DNA from: Salinispirillum sp049115955
Lineage (GTDB): Bacteria > Pseudomonadota > Gammaproteobacteria > Pseudomonadales > Natronospirillaceae
DNA: 64,000 bases
Direction of reading: 5' to 3'
Assembly (NCBI GenBank): GCA_049115955.1
Contig: JAGDZJ010000020.1
Span: 38,925-102,924 of the forward strand
Each line of letters opens with the position of its first letter. Within the stretch, counting starts at the first letter, position 1. Positions 8,585 to 17,310 of the stretch are shown here, in pieces. A model generated the notes under the pieces. It saw only the letters and a list, made by a program, of their open reading frames with translations, was not told the DNA's origin and did no database searches. The position numbers were made by a program, and so were the translations under genes.

Positions 8585-9802
8585 ATGACCACTCACATTA
8601 CACAATGCCCACACTGCAGCACCGCTTTCCGGGTGACGGCGGAACAGTTGAGTGTTGCCAAGGGTGCCGTACGCTGCGGTAGTTGCCTCAAGGTTTTTCG
8701 CGCCGATGACCACTTTCGTGATCGTATGCCCGGCGCACCCATGCGAGCTACCGAACCACGCAGCAAGTCCGCAGGCGCTGCAGAGCCCGTCAAGCCTGCG
8801 AGCGCCAAACCCAGCGCGCCAGCACCTAAACCTTCGCCTCTGGCCGATGTTGCCAGTCAATTTCCGGCAGACGACGATGAGTTTATTTTTTCTGACATGG
8901 CCGATGACGAGGCTGACGAAGAAGAATTTGTCTTCATGGACGATGACGACGAAGTCGATGACGATTTTAGCAAAGAAGATGACGAACTCGATTTCAGCGA
9001 CTCATTCTTATCACTAGAAGACACGCCAGACCCCGTACGCAAGCGTATGATGGTGGAACCCGAGGAACCCGATTTCAGTGACGCGTCCTCGGATGACAGT
9101 TGGGCTCTCGACATGCTGGCCGATGCCGAACAAGAACCTTCAACACGACCGGCGCGCGCGAACTTTAATCCCGAACCGCAAGGCATTCCGTTTACTGCGG
9201 ACGAACCCAATCCCGCGCGCAAGAAAGCAGTCAAACTCGACACAGCGGACAAGCCTAGCCCCTCTCGTGCTGGTGCACCCACCTACGCGCACCATGACTT
9301 GGACGAACTGGCTAACCGACTCGACAGCACCAGCAGTCGACGAGGTCTGTGGACACTGGCGGCTGTCCTTCTGATGATTATATTGGCGGCGCAGACGCTA
9401 TGGTGGCAACGTCAGGCTTTTTCTCAAATCAATGCATTACAGCCAATTTATAGCCTTGCCTGTGACCACCTGCCCTGTGACTTGCAGGCCACACAGCCCG
9501 ACAGCACGGCAGTGCGCGCGTTGAGCTCGATATTGCGCCCGCTCGCGGATCAACGTATGCGCCTAGATGCAGTGTTCGTCAATCGCAGTGACCGCCCCGT
9601 GCCCTTTCCGAACGTGTTACTTGAACTGCAAGACTTACAAGGCCAGGTGATTGCGGACGGATTGTTTACTCCAACGGATTACGTTGCCGGTGACATGCGG
9701 CCGGACGACCTAATGCCGCCAGGCCAACCGATCAGTATCAGCATCAATGTGAACCGACCGAGCGCCGACCTCAGCAACTACCGACTGACCTTTCATTATT
9801 AA
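8585..9802 (+). CDS. Zinc-ribbon and DUF3426 membrane protein
   Basis: A 405-residue protein of unknown role. It begins with an MJ0042-type zinc ribbon made of two CxxC knuckles (CPHC and CGSC, about residues 8-34), followed by a Pro/Ala linker, a strikingly acidic region (about residues 98-185, rich in Asp and Glu), one transmembrane helix (about residues 259-280) and a C-terminal DUF3426 domain predicted outside the cytoplasm. The ATG at 8585 is chosen because it gives the canonical start just before the zinc ribbon. It sits 28 bp after prmA and before dusB, as in related genomes. The topology suggests a cytoplasmic metal or nucleic-acid-binding head tethered to the membrane, but this is inference. 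Confidence 0.82.
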   Translation: MTTHITQCPHCSTAFRVTAEQLSVAKGAVRCGSCLKVFRADDHFRDRMPGAPMRATEPRSKSAGAAEPVKPASAKPSAPAPKPSPLADVASQFPADDDEFIFSDMADDEADEEEFVFMDDDDEVDDDFSKEDDELDFSDSFLSLEDTPDPVRKRMMVEPEEPDFSDASSDDSWALDMLADAEQEPSTRPARANFNPEPQGIPFTADEPNPARKKAVKLDTADKPSPSRAGAPTYAHHDLDELANRLDSTSSRRGLWTLAAVLLMIILAAQTLWWQRQAFSQINALQPIYSLACDHLPCDLQATQPDSTAVRALSSILRPLADQRMRLDAVFVNRSDRPVPFPNVLLELQDLQGQVIADGLFTPTDYVAGDMRPDDLMPPGQPISISINVNRPSADLSNYRLTFHY

Positions 9803-9870
9803 AGTTGCCTCATTTGCACAGCAAACGGCACTTTCACACAGAAGAGTTGCCGTAAACTTGCGCTTAGCGC

Positions 9871-9899
9871 TTTTCTAACGGGGCCGGAATCAGTATCAT
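9871..9899 (+). promoter_or_regulatory. Possible dusB-fis promoter with GC-rich discriminator
   Basis: A weak -35 (TTTTCT) lies 17 bp from a good -10 (TATCAT). The bases after the -10 are ACGCCGCCC, a GC-rich discriminator of the kind that makes fis and rRNA promoters sensitive to the stringent response in E. coli. The position, just upstream of dusB-fis, is suggestive, but the -35 is poor. Confidence 0.35.
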
Positions 9900-9945
9900 A
9901 CGCCGCCCTTGCTGGACAGATAATGACCAACGCCTGGACGACCTT

Positions 9946-10938
9946 GTGAATATCGGATCTTTTCAGATAGACCAGCCTTTAGTGCTCGCACCTATGGCTG
10001 GCGTCACCGACCGACCCTTTCGGCAACTTTGCCGTGAGCTCGGCGCGGGCTTAACGGTATCCGAAATGGTCACCGCCGACAGTCGGCTGTGGCACACAAG
10101 AAAGTCTCGCCTGCGTCTGGATCACAGCGGCGAAGCAGCACCCATCAGTGTGCAAATCGCCGGCAACGATCCGGAACAGATGGCAGAGGCGGCGCGGTTA
10201 AACGCCGATCATGGCGCACAGATCATCGACATCAACATGGGCTGCCCCGCCAAAAAAGTATGCAACAAGGCCGCTGGTTCAGCCTTGTTACAGGACGAAG
10301 CCTTGGTTGCTCGAATTCTGGAGGCTGTGGTCAATGCCGTTAAATTGCCGGTTACCTTGAAGATCCGCACGGGCTGGAGCCCCGAACAACGCAATGGTGT
10401 GACCATCGCTCGTTTAGCGGAAGCTTGTGGTATTCAGGCATTGGCGGTACATGGTCGCACCCGCGCCTGCAAGTTTCAGGGAGAAGCCGAGTACGACACC
10501 ATCAAACAAATAAAAGAAGCGGTATCGATCCCCGTACTCGCCAACGGTGACATCACGTCCGGCGAACAAGCCGCGCGCGTAATGGAATACACCGGAGCGG
10601 ATGGCATCATGATAGGACGAGCGGCCCAGGGGAACCCTTGGATTTTCCGCGAAATCAATGAATATCTGGCCACCGGGCACGTACAAACGCAGGTCACGCG
10701 ACAGGAACTGCGTGCCACTCTGATCGGACATATGCAGGCACTGTATGCCTTCTATGACGAATTCATGGGCGCACGCATCGCACGTAAACACGTTGGCTGG
10801 TACTTGCAAGCTCAACCAGACCAACAGACTCTGCGTCAGCAATTCAATCGTCTGGAAAGCTCGGACGCGCAACTTCAATTGATTCATCAATATTTCGATG
10901 AATTGTCAGAGACACAGGAAAAAACAGTAGCAGCATGA
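9946..10938 (+). CDS. dusB: tRNA-dihydrouridine synthase B
   Basis: DusB is an FMN-dependent enzyme that reduces specific uridines in the tRNA D-loop. The 330-residue TIM-barrel protein shows APMAGVTDRPFR at the N-terminus, the catalytic cysteine block MGCPAKKVCNKAAGSALL, the RTGW segment, and GADGIMIGRAAQGNPWIF near residue 220. Translation starts at GTG. The stop codon overlaps the fis start by four bases, the classical dusB-fis coupling that feeds Fis synthesis in E. coli. Confidence 0.95.
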   Translation: MNIGSFQIDQPLVLAPMAGVTDRPFRQLCRELGAGLTVSEMVTADSRLWHTRKSRLRLDHSGEAAPISVQIAGNDPEQMAEAARLNADHGAQIIDINMGCPAKKVCNKAAGSALLQDEALVARILEAVVNAVKLPVTLKIRTGWSPEQRNGVTIARLAEACGIQALAVHGRTRACKFQGEAEYDTIKQIKEAVSIPVLANGDITSGEQAARVMEYTGADGIMIGRAAQGNPWIFREINEYLATGHVQTQVTRQELRATLIGHMQALYAFYDEFMGARIARKHVGWYLQAQPDQQTLRQQFNRLESSDAQLQLIHQYFDELSETQEKTVAA

Positions 10939-11231
10939 ACATGAATTCTATTGAGGTACCTATGAAGCACCCCGTCACCACTGGCCAAGACAGCACCGTT
11001 GAAACACAGACGTTGCGCGATAGCGTTGAGCTGGCCATGAACAACTATTTTGAGCATCTCGACGGTCAAGACGTTAATGAAGTGTACCAAATGGTGATGT
11101 CGGAAGTAGAAGCCCCATTGCTGGAAGTAGTGATGCGCTATACGCGCGACAATCAGACCAAAGCGTCTCAAGTGCTCGGGCTTAACCGTGGCACCTTGCG
11201 TAAGAAGCTGAAACAGTACGGCCTTCTTTAA
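10935..11231 (+). CDS. fis: Nucleoid protein and transcription factor Fis
   Basis: Fis is a homodimeric DNA-bending protein that activates rRNA promoters and shapes the nucleoid during rapid growth. The 98-residue protein has the same length as E. coli Fis. The core LRDSVELAMNNYFEHLDGQD is followed by the C-terminal helix-turn-helix (TKASQVLGLNRGTLRKKLKQYG). It begins within the dusB stop codon. A second in-frame ATG at 10962 has a GAGG nearby and would give a slightly shorter protein. purH follows after 23 bp. Confidence 0.96.
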   Translation: MNMNSIEVPMKHPVTTGQDSTVETQTLRDSVELAMNNYFEHLDGQDVNEVYQMVMSEVEAPLLEVVMRYTRDNQTKASQVLGLNRGTLRKKLKQYGLL

Positions 11232-11254
11232 ATACACGGGATACAGGACTGAAC

Positions 11255-12841
11255 ATGCAAGCTACCGTAGCCGTTAAACGTGCGCTGATCAGCGTTTCAG
11301 ACAAAACCGGAATTGTTGAATTCGCCACCGCGCTGCAAGCGCGCGGTGTTGAACTGCTCTCCACCGGCGGCACCTATCGCCTCCTGAAAGACAATGGCCT
11401 AACGGTCACCGAAGTGTCAGAACACACCGGTTTCCCCGAGATGATGGACGGCCGCGTTAAAACGCTGCACCCCATCATTCACGGCGGAATCTTGGGTCGT
11501 CGCGGGCAAGACGAAGACGTCATGGCCGAACACGGCATTGCTCCTATCGATATGGTGGTGGTCAACCTGTATCCCTTTGCCGCCACCGTGGCGCGCGATG
11601 ACTGCGACCTGCCGATGGCGATTGAGAACATCGATATCGGCGGCCCCACCATGGTGCGCAGCGCGGCTAAAAACCACGCATGGGTGTCCATCGTGGTCAA
11701 TAACTCAGATTATCAACGCGTCATTGAAGAGTTCGATCGACTGGGCGGAGTGACCCACAAGACGCGTTTTGACCTTGCATTGAAAGCCTTTGAGCATACT
11801 GCCCAGTACGATGGCATGATCGCCAACTACCTTGGCACCATTGATCAGGCCGCTGACAAACTCAGTACCGATAATCGTGAGCACTTCCCGCGCACGTTCA
11901 ATCTGCAGTTGCACAAAGCGCAGGACATGCGTTACGGCGAAAACCCGCACCAACGCGCAGCCTTCTATACCGACCCGGCCAATACTGAAGCGTCAGTCTC
12001 GACCGCTGAGCAGATACAAGGTAAGGCGTTGTCATTCAACAACATCGCTGATACCGACGCTGCACTGGAATGCGTAAAAAGCTTCGTGGAGCCGGCCTGT
12101 GTGATCGTCAAGCACGCCAACCCTTGCGGTGTGGCTACGGGTGGCGACATTCTTGAAGCCTATCAGCGGGCATTCAAGACTGACCCTACGTCGGCTTTTG
12201 GCGGTATCATCGCCTTCAACCGTCCCCTGGATACCAAAACCGCACAAGCCATCATCGACAAACAGTTTGTTGAAGTCATCATCGCCCCGGCGATCAGTGA
12301 CAGTGCGCGCGAAGTGGTCAGCGTGAAGCCCAATGTCCGCCTGTTGGCTTGTGGCGAATGGGACACGGCACTGCCTGGCTGGGACTTCAAAAAAGTAACC
12401 GGCGGCTTGCTGATTCAAGACCGCGACCTTGGCAGCATGACGGCCGATGAATTGAAAGTAGTCACGCAGCGTCAACCCTCGCCTGCCGAACTGAATGATC
12501 TGTTGTTCGCTTGGAAAGTCGCCAAGTTTGTGAAATCCAATGCCATCGTGTACGCCAGTGCTGGCATGACCGTAGGCATTGGCGCAGGGCAAATGAGCCG
12601 CGTCTACAGCGCCAAAATTGCTGGTATCAAGGCGGCCGACGAACAGTTGGAAATCGCTGGTTCAGTGATGGCTTCTGATGCGTTCTTCCCCTTCCGTGAC
12701 GGCTTAGATCAAGCCGCTGAAATGGGCGTCAAAGCCGTGATTCAACCGGGCGGCTCAATGCGCGATGATGAAGTCATTGCCGCCGCCAATGAGCACGGCA
12801 TCGCCATGGTATTCACGGGCATGCGCCACTTCCGGCACTGA
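11255..12841 (+). CDS. purH: Bifunctional AICAR formyltransferase / IMP cyclohydrolase
   Basis: PurH performs the last two steps of IMP synthesis: formyl transfer to AICAR, then ring closure. The 528-residue protein has the N-terminal MGS-like cyclohydrolase domain (RALISVSDKTGIVEFA, DGRVKTLHP) and the C-terminal transformylase domain (RYGENPHQRAAFY, VKHANPCGVA, and SDAFFPFRDG). The length matches E. coli PurH (529). It lies between fis and purD, as in Pseudomonas, and probably shares a transcript with purD through a short hairpin-containing gap. Confidence 0.98.
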   Translation: MQATVAVKRALISVSDKTGIVEFATALQARGVELLSTGGTYRLLKDNGLTVTEVSEHTGFPEMMDGRVKTLHPIIHGGILGRRGQDEDVMAEHGIAPIDMVVVNLYPFAATVARDDCDLPMAIENIDIGGPTMVRSAAKNHAWVSIVVNNSDYQRVIEEFDRLGGVTHKTRFDLALKAFEHTAQYDGMIANYLGTIDQAADKLSTDNREHFPRTFNLQLHKAQDMRYGENPHQRAAFYTDPANTEASVSTAEQIQGKALSFNNIADTDAALECVKSFVEPACVIVKHANPCGVATGGDILEAYQRAFKTDPTSAFGGIIAFNRPLDTKTAQAIIDKQFVEVIIAPAISDSAREVVSVKPNVRLLACGEWDTALPGWDFKKVTGGLLIQDRDLGSMTADELKVVTQRQPSPAELNDLLFAWKVAKFVKSNAIVYASAGMTVGIGAGQMSRVYSAKIAGIKAADEQLEIAGSVMASDAFFPFRDGLDQAAEMGVKAVIQPGGSMRDDEVIAAANEHGIAMVFTGMRHFRH

Positions 12842-12847
12842 TCTGCT

Positions 12848-12865
12848 GGCGGCCTAACGGCCGCC
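12848..12865 (+). terminator. GC-rich hairpin between purH and purD
   Basis: A perfect 7-bp GC stem (GGCGGCC with its complement) with a TAAC loop is followed shortly by CCTAATTTT. It may terminate or attenuate some transcripts, or stabilise the purH mRNA. The T-run is short and displaced, so full termination is unlikely. Confidence 0.4.
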
Positions 12866-12886
12866 CCTAATTTTAAGGAAAACAAC

Positions 12887-14176
12887 ATGAATATCCTGAT
12901 TATTGGCGGCGGCGGTCGCGAGCATGCCTTGGCCTGGAAAGCAGCACAGTCACCACTGGCCGACACAGTTTTCGTCGCCCCCGGCAATGCGGGTACGGCG
13001 CGTGAATCCGGCATTGTGAACGTGGCTATTGATCCAACTGACTTGCCAGCATTGAGCCGCTTCGCACGAGAGAACAACGTAGGCTTAACCATCGTAGGCC
13101 CCGAGGCGCCGCTGGTCATTGGGGTGGTTGACCACTTTCAGGCGGAAGACTTGCCCATTTTTGGGCCCACGCAAGGCGCTGCCCAGCTCGAAGGTTCGAA
13201 AGCCTTCACCAAAGACTTTCTGGCCCGCCACAACATCCCTACCGCTTTCTATGGTGTCTTTACCGAAGTAGCCCCAGCCATTGCCTACATCAAAGAAAAG
13301 GGCGCACCCATCGTGGTAAAGGCCGATGGTTTAGCCGCAGGCAAGGGTGTCATTTTGGCTGAAACCGAAGCCGATGCCATTGCCGCTGTTGAAGACATGT
13401 TGGCTGGCAACAAATTTGGTGATGCCGGAGCACGCGTCGTTATTGAACAATTTTTGCGCGGTGAAGAAGCCAGCTTTATTGTCATGGTGGACGGCGACAA
13501 CATTCTGCCCATGGCCACCTCACAGGACCACAAAGCCGCGCTAAACGGCGATACAGGGCCTAATACCGGCGGTATGGGCGCCTACTCGCCTGCACCGGTG
13601 GTCACTCCAGACATCGAGGCACGCGTGATTCGCGACGTCATCCGTCCAACCGTCGACGGCATGAAGGCTGAGGGCAATCCTTACACCGGATTCCTGTACG
13701 CGGGTCTGATGATCGACAGCGACGGCACGCCCAATGTATTGGAATACAACTGCCGATTCGGTGACCCGGAAACTCAGCCCATCATGATGCGCCTGCAGTC
13801 GGATCTGGTGGCCTTGTGCAAAGCAGCCATTGCGGGCAAGCTGAATACTGTGACCGCGCAGTGGGATTCGCGCGCCGCCTTAGGCGTCGTCATGGCGGCC
13901 GCTGGCTACCCCGACGACTACCCCAAAGGCGATGTGATTACCGGGCTGCCGGAGCACGACAACCTGGAACAGAAAGTCTTCCACGCCGGGACCGCCGAGC
14001 AGGATGAAGACGTTGTCACCAACGGTGGCCGCGTGTTGTGCTGCACCGCCTTAGGCCACGGCGTTGCCGATGCGCAAGCCAAAGCCTACGAGCTGGTTAA
14101 GCAAGTGTCTTGGGAAGGTGCGTACTTTCGTACCGATATAGGCCATCGCGCGATCCGTCGCGAAGTCAGTCAGTAG
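12887..14176 (+). CDS. purD: Phosphoribosylamine--glycine ligase
   Basis: PurD makes glycinamide ribonucleotide from phosphoribosylamine, glycine and ATP, the second step of purine synthesis. The 429-residue protein begins with the nucleotide-binding loop IIGGGGREHALAWKA, has the ATP-grasp motif VVKADGLAAGKGV, the block DHKAALNGDTGPNTGGMGAY and the metal-binding EYNCRFGDPETQ. Length equals E. coli PurD. It has an AAGGAAAA ribosome-binding site and is followed, after 176 bp, by the RetS-like kinase. Confidence 0.98.
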   Translation: MNILIIGGGGREHALAWKAAQSPLADTVFVAPGNAGTARESGIVNVAIDPTDLPALSRFARENNVGLTIVGPEAPLVIGVVDHFQAEDLPIFGPTQGAAQLEGSKAFTKDFLARHNIPTAFYGVFTEVAPAIAYIKEKGAPIVVKADGLAAGKGVILAETEADAIAAVEDMLAGNKFGDAGARVVIEQFLRGEEASFIVMVDGDNILPMATSQDHKAALNGDTGPNTGGMGAYSPAPVVTPDIEARVIRDVIRPTVDGMKAEGNPYTGFLYAGLMIDSDGTPNVLEYNCRFGDPETQPIMMRLQSDLVALCKAAIAGKLNTVTAQWDSRAALGVVMAAAGYPDDYPKGDVITGLPEHDNLEQKVFHAGTAEQDEDVVTNGGRVLCCTALGHGVADAQAKAYELVKQVSWEGAYFRTDIGHRAIRREVSQ

Positions 14177-14352
14177 CCTAGCGTCCCTTAACATAGGAAA
14201 GCTCTGAATTATTGTCAGCCTAAGGTCACCGTCATTATACTGGTGGCTTCGCGCCATAACCGAACGGGTGCATCGAATGACGTAGCGCGTATTGAGCGCC
14301 CGGCGTTATTTTAGATGTGCCCGAATGCATTGAGTGAACGGAGCCGAAGACC

Positions 14353-16614
14353 ATGCTCAAACTGAGCCTTTCCAACGTGTTGCTGCTCAGTGTGCTTTCG
14401 GCATTTAGTCTTTTTACGTCCTCAAATTTAGCGGCAGCCGTGCCTCCCGGTGCGCGCGTGCACGACCTGCTTCCTGATGCCCGCTATATGATTGACAGTC
14501 GTGGTCGGCACGATATCAGTCAAATGGGCCATCCGGAAATTCAAAATCAGATGGTCCCTGTGCGGACCGATCGACTGCAGAGGAATCTCGGTGGTGGCGT
14601 ACTCTGGTTGCAATTGACGCTGGAAAATACTGACCAAGCCGCCGCTATAGAAGGTTTGCTGCTGCTAAACAGTGAAACGTCACTCAACCTTGAAGTCTGG
14701 CACAACGGTAACAATGCCAGCGCCCTCCTCACCCCGACGCTGCGTGGTTACGCCCTACCCCTTCACCTTGCCATCAACGACCCTAGCCAATGGATTTTCC
14801 GCATTCGTTCAAATAGCCCCGTGGATATCGGCTTGGCGTACGAAACATTGGGGACTTTCACCAGTCGGGATCAATGGCTGAGCTTATACATCTACGCACT
14901 ACTCGGCGCAGGCTTGTTGGCCGCTATCGTACTGTTCGCACGCCAGACGGCACGTCGCCATGAGCACAACGCCAGCGTTCACTTTTTGCTTTGGCCGAGT
15001 TATCTGTTCACGCTGGTGTTTTTTACCTTATTTCAGTATGTCGGTCTGGCACCGCTCACCGGCCAGATTTTTTATCAGATTGAGTGGCTCCCTGGCGTTG
15101 CACTGGCAGTCAGTGCCAGCTTGCTGGGTCTGATGTGGTGGGGGCCACTGCTGGCCAGCCAGGAGCGTCTGTGGACAAGTTACGTGCTGGCGGCAGCTAC
15201 CGTACTGCTGGCTCTGATAACAGGAACGACATGGGTCATCATCGCCTTAATCACCTTGTGTCTGGTGCGCCTATCCGGGTTCGGTATACGCCGCGCCGAG
15301 GTTCATCAATTTCCTACCGTTGCCGCCATTCTAAGCTTATTGTTGTGGGCTTTATTAGAGTTGCTGCGCAACACAGACTTGGCAATCACCGGCAATCTGC
15401 ATCGACCGATCCAGCTGACGCTATTAATGGTTCACGGGATCTATATCCAACGCTCGTTTCTGGCCCGGGTTAAGCAACGCCCAGTCTTTACCAACCTGAT
15501 GTTACCGACCGACGCCACCAAAGACAGTCTTGGGCTTTTGCGTAAACTCAACCATGATCTGCGTTCACCCATTAATGGCGTACTGGGTATGGCCTCCTTG
15601 CTCAGTGAAACGCAGCTCAACAGCCAGCAACAAGACTACGTCGCCACCATCAATAACGCCGGCTTACAAATGCTGAACTTGGCCGACGAAATGCGCACGC
15701 TGACCCGCCTTTCTACAGACCAACTGCGGGTGCGCCCGAAACGGGTCGAATTGAACGTATTTCTGCATGAGGTGGTCAATCCCTTCGCCCGTCTAGCCAG
15801 TCAAAAAATGATTGAGGTGGCGACGCAAATCCTTCCTAATGTACCGCGCTATGTACGTATCGACCCGGATGCCGTCGCCCAAGTGCTACGGATACTGCTC
15901 GACAACGCCGTCAAATACACCGAAGAAGGCGACATTCTGGTTACCATAAGACTGGAAGGCGAAGAGCGCTTGCGCATTCGCGTCGACGACAGTGGCAGCG
16001 GTGTGCCGGAAGAAGAACAAACCGGATTGTTCGACTTTCAACCGCCGGTGGCCGACCCTGAAGCAGGCCGCTCATACATTAAACTCGGTTTGCCTATCGC
16101 CCGCGCTCTGGTGCATGCCATGGCGGGACAAATCGGCATGAGCCGGCCTGCAGCACAGGGGTCAACCTTTTGGCTGAGCATTCCTTTTGTGGTTGACCAG
16201 ATGCCCGCCGCCAGCCCGACGCTCGACGGCATGGAATCCCTAGCGCAGAAGAAAGTACTGATCGTTGACGACCATTTTGCATGTCGGCGTGTGCTTGAGG
16301 ATCAGACCCGAAGCTGGGGCATGCTGCCCGAACTGGCCAGTGACGGCAAAGAAGCCTTAGCAATTCTGCAAAGTCATATGTACTTTCACCAACCCTTTGA
16401 TTGGGTTTTTATAGATTACCGCATGCCGCGCATGGACGGTCTGGAGCTATTGCGTAAAGTCCGTGCCATTGGCGGGTTACGGCGCTTGAAGGTCGTTATG
16501 ATGACAGGCGTAGATCAAAACTACGTTGAACATGCGGTCAGCGAACTTGATACTGTGGCGGTACTGCCAAAGCCCATCAATACGCGTGAATTGATGCGTT
16601 TACTGGCTTCCTGA
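14353..16614 (+). CDS. 7TM hybrid histidine kinase, RetS-like, single receiver
   Basis: A 753-residue membrane sensor kinase. It has a signal peptide (about residues 1-28), a periplasmic 7TMR-DISMED2-like beta domain (to about 180), seven predicted membrane helices (about 185-370), a HisKA domain with the phospho-acceptor His401 in LNHDLRSPINGVLGM, and an ATPase domain with the N box LLDNAVKYTEEGD and the glycine box DDSGSGVPEEE. It ends in one receiver domain with Asp688 (VFIDYRMP) and the conserved Lys in LPKP. The position after purD is that of retS (PA4856) in P. aeruginosa, and the sensory region matches RetS architecture, but RetS carries two receivers. RetS blocks GacS; that role here is inference. 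The usual motifs of an active kinase are present. Confidence 0.82.
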   Translation: MLKLSLSNVLLLSVLSAFSLFTSSNLAAAVPPGARVHDLLPDARYMIDSRGRHDISQMGHPEIQNQMVPVRTDRLQRNLGGGVLWLQLTLENTDQAAAIEGLLLLNSETSLNLEVWHNGNNASALLTPTLRGYALPLHLAINDPSQWIFRIRSNSPVDIGLAYETLGTFTSRDQWLSLYIYALLGAGLLAAIVLFARQTARRHEHNASVHFLLWPSYLFTLVFFTLFQYVGLAPLTGQIFYQIEWLPGVALAVSASLLGLMWWGPLLASQERLWTSYVLAAATVLLALITGTTWVIIALITLCLVRLSGFGIRRAEVHQFPTVAAILSLLLWALLELLRNTDLAITGNLHRPIQLTLLMVHGIYIQRSFLARVKQRPVFTNLMLPTDATKDSLGLLRKLNHDLRSPINGVLGMASLLSETQLNSQQQDYVATINNAGLQMLNLADEMRTLTRLSTDQLRVRPKRVELNVFLHEVVNPFARLASQKMIEVATQILPNVPRYVRIDPDAVAQVLRILLDNAVKYTEEGDILVTIRLEGEERLRIRVDDSGSGVPEEEQTGLFDFQPPVADPEAGRSYIKLGLPIARALVHAMAGQIGMSRPAAQGSTFWLSIPFVVDQMPAASPTLDGMESLAQKKVLIVDDHFACRRVLEDQTRSWGMLPELASDGKEALAILQSHMYFHQPFDWVFIDYRMPRMDGLELLRKVRAIGGLRRLKVVMMTGVDQNYVEHAVSELDTVAVLPKPINTRELMRLLAS

Positions 16615-16630
16615 ATACGAGGATGATTGA

Positions 16631-17275
16631 ATGTCGATGCACGAAAGCCCCTCTGACAAGTTATTGGCCCACCTTGATCGGGCCCTGAAAACCTGTTTTC
16701 CCGGCAGCGTCAAAGCAGCGCAATCTAACCCAGCCGACGCAATACAAGACACAGCGCCTATGTCGGCAAGCGAGCGCCAGCACGCAGCGGGCTTAATGCG
16801 GGTTAATCACACTGGTGAGGTTTGTGCGCAAGCCCTGTATGAAGGTCAAGCCAGTACTGCGCGCCTGACGCACATACGCGCCCAAATGACCGCAGCAGCC
16901 GATGAGGAGCTGGACCATTTGGCATGGTGCGAAACCCGACTGCAAGAATTGGACAGCAAACCCAGCGTGCTGAATCCACTTTTTTACGGTTTGTCATTTG
17001 GCTTGGGTGCCCTAGCGGGCGCCGCAGGCGACAAGTATTCCTTAGGCTTTGTTGCGGCGACAGAAGACCAAGTCAGCCAACACCTGCAAGAACACTTGCA
17101 GAAACTGCCCGCGCAGGACGTACGTAGTCGTGCCATTGTGCAACAGATGCTAGAGGACGAGCAGCGCCACGCTGAGGCGGCGCGCTTGGCAGGTGGGCAA
17201 GAATTCCCAACGCCGGTAAAACAGGTGATGTCGATGGTTGCCAAGGTAATGACACAGACAACCTATCGACTCTGA
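16631..17275 (+). CDS. coq7: Demethoxyubiquinone hydroxylase Coq7
   Basis: Coq7 is a di-iron monooxygenase that hydroxylates 2-polyprenyl-3-methyl-6-methoxy-1,4-benzoquinol in ubiquinone synthesis, replacing UbiF in many bacteria. The 214-residue protein has the iron-binding carboxylate and histidine motifs NHTGEVCAQALYEGQ, EELDHLAWCE and EDEQRHAEAA in the expected order. It is 16 bp after the kinase gene. In Pseudomonas coq7 lies near speD and vfr instead, so the placement here is a rearrangement relative to that genus. It converges on proB with a 35-bp gap. Confidence 0.95.
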   Translation: MSMHESPSDKLLAHLDRALKTCFPGSVKAAQSNPADAIQDTAPMSASERQHAAGLMRVNHTGEVCAQALYEGQASTARLTHIRAQMTAAADEELDHLAWCETRLQELDSKPSVLNPLFYGLSFGLGALAGAAGDKYSLGFVAATEDQVSQHLQEHLQKLPAQDVRSRAIVQQMLEDEQRHAEAARLAGGQEFPTPVKQVMSMVAKVMTQTTYRL

Positions 17276-17310
17276 TGGTTTAGGGAGTGATCCCTACAAG
17301 ATGTGCGGCG

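Noticed and set aside
8857..9282. Open frame on the minus strand with a Ser-rich product
   Set aside because: It is the antisense of the acidic Asp/Glu tract of the DUF3426 gene; the Ser-rich composition follows from reversed GAC/GAT codons.
17278..17300. Short hairpin AGGGA-GTGA-TCCCT between coq7 and proB
   Set aside because: The stem is only five bases and there is no U-tract, so it is likely chance.
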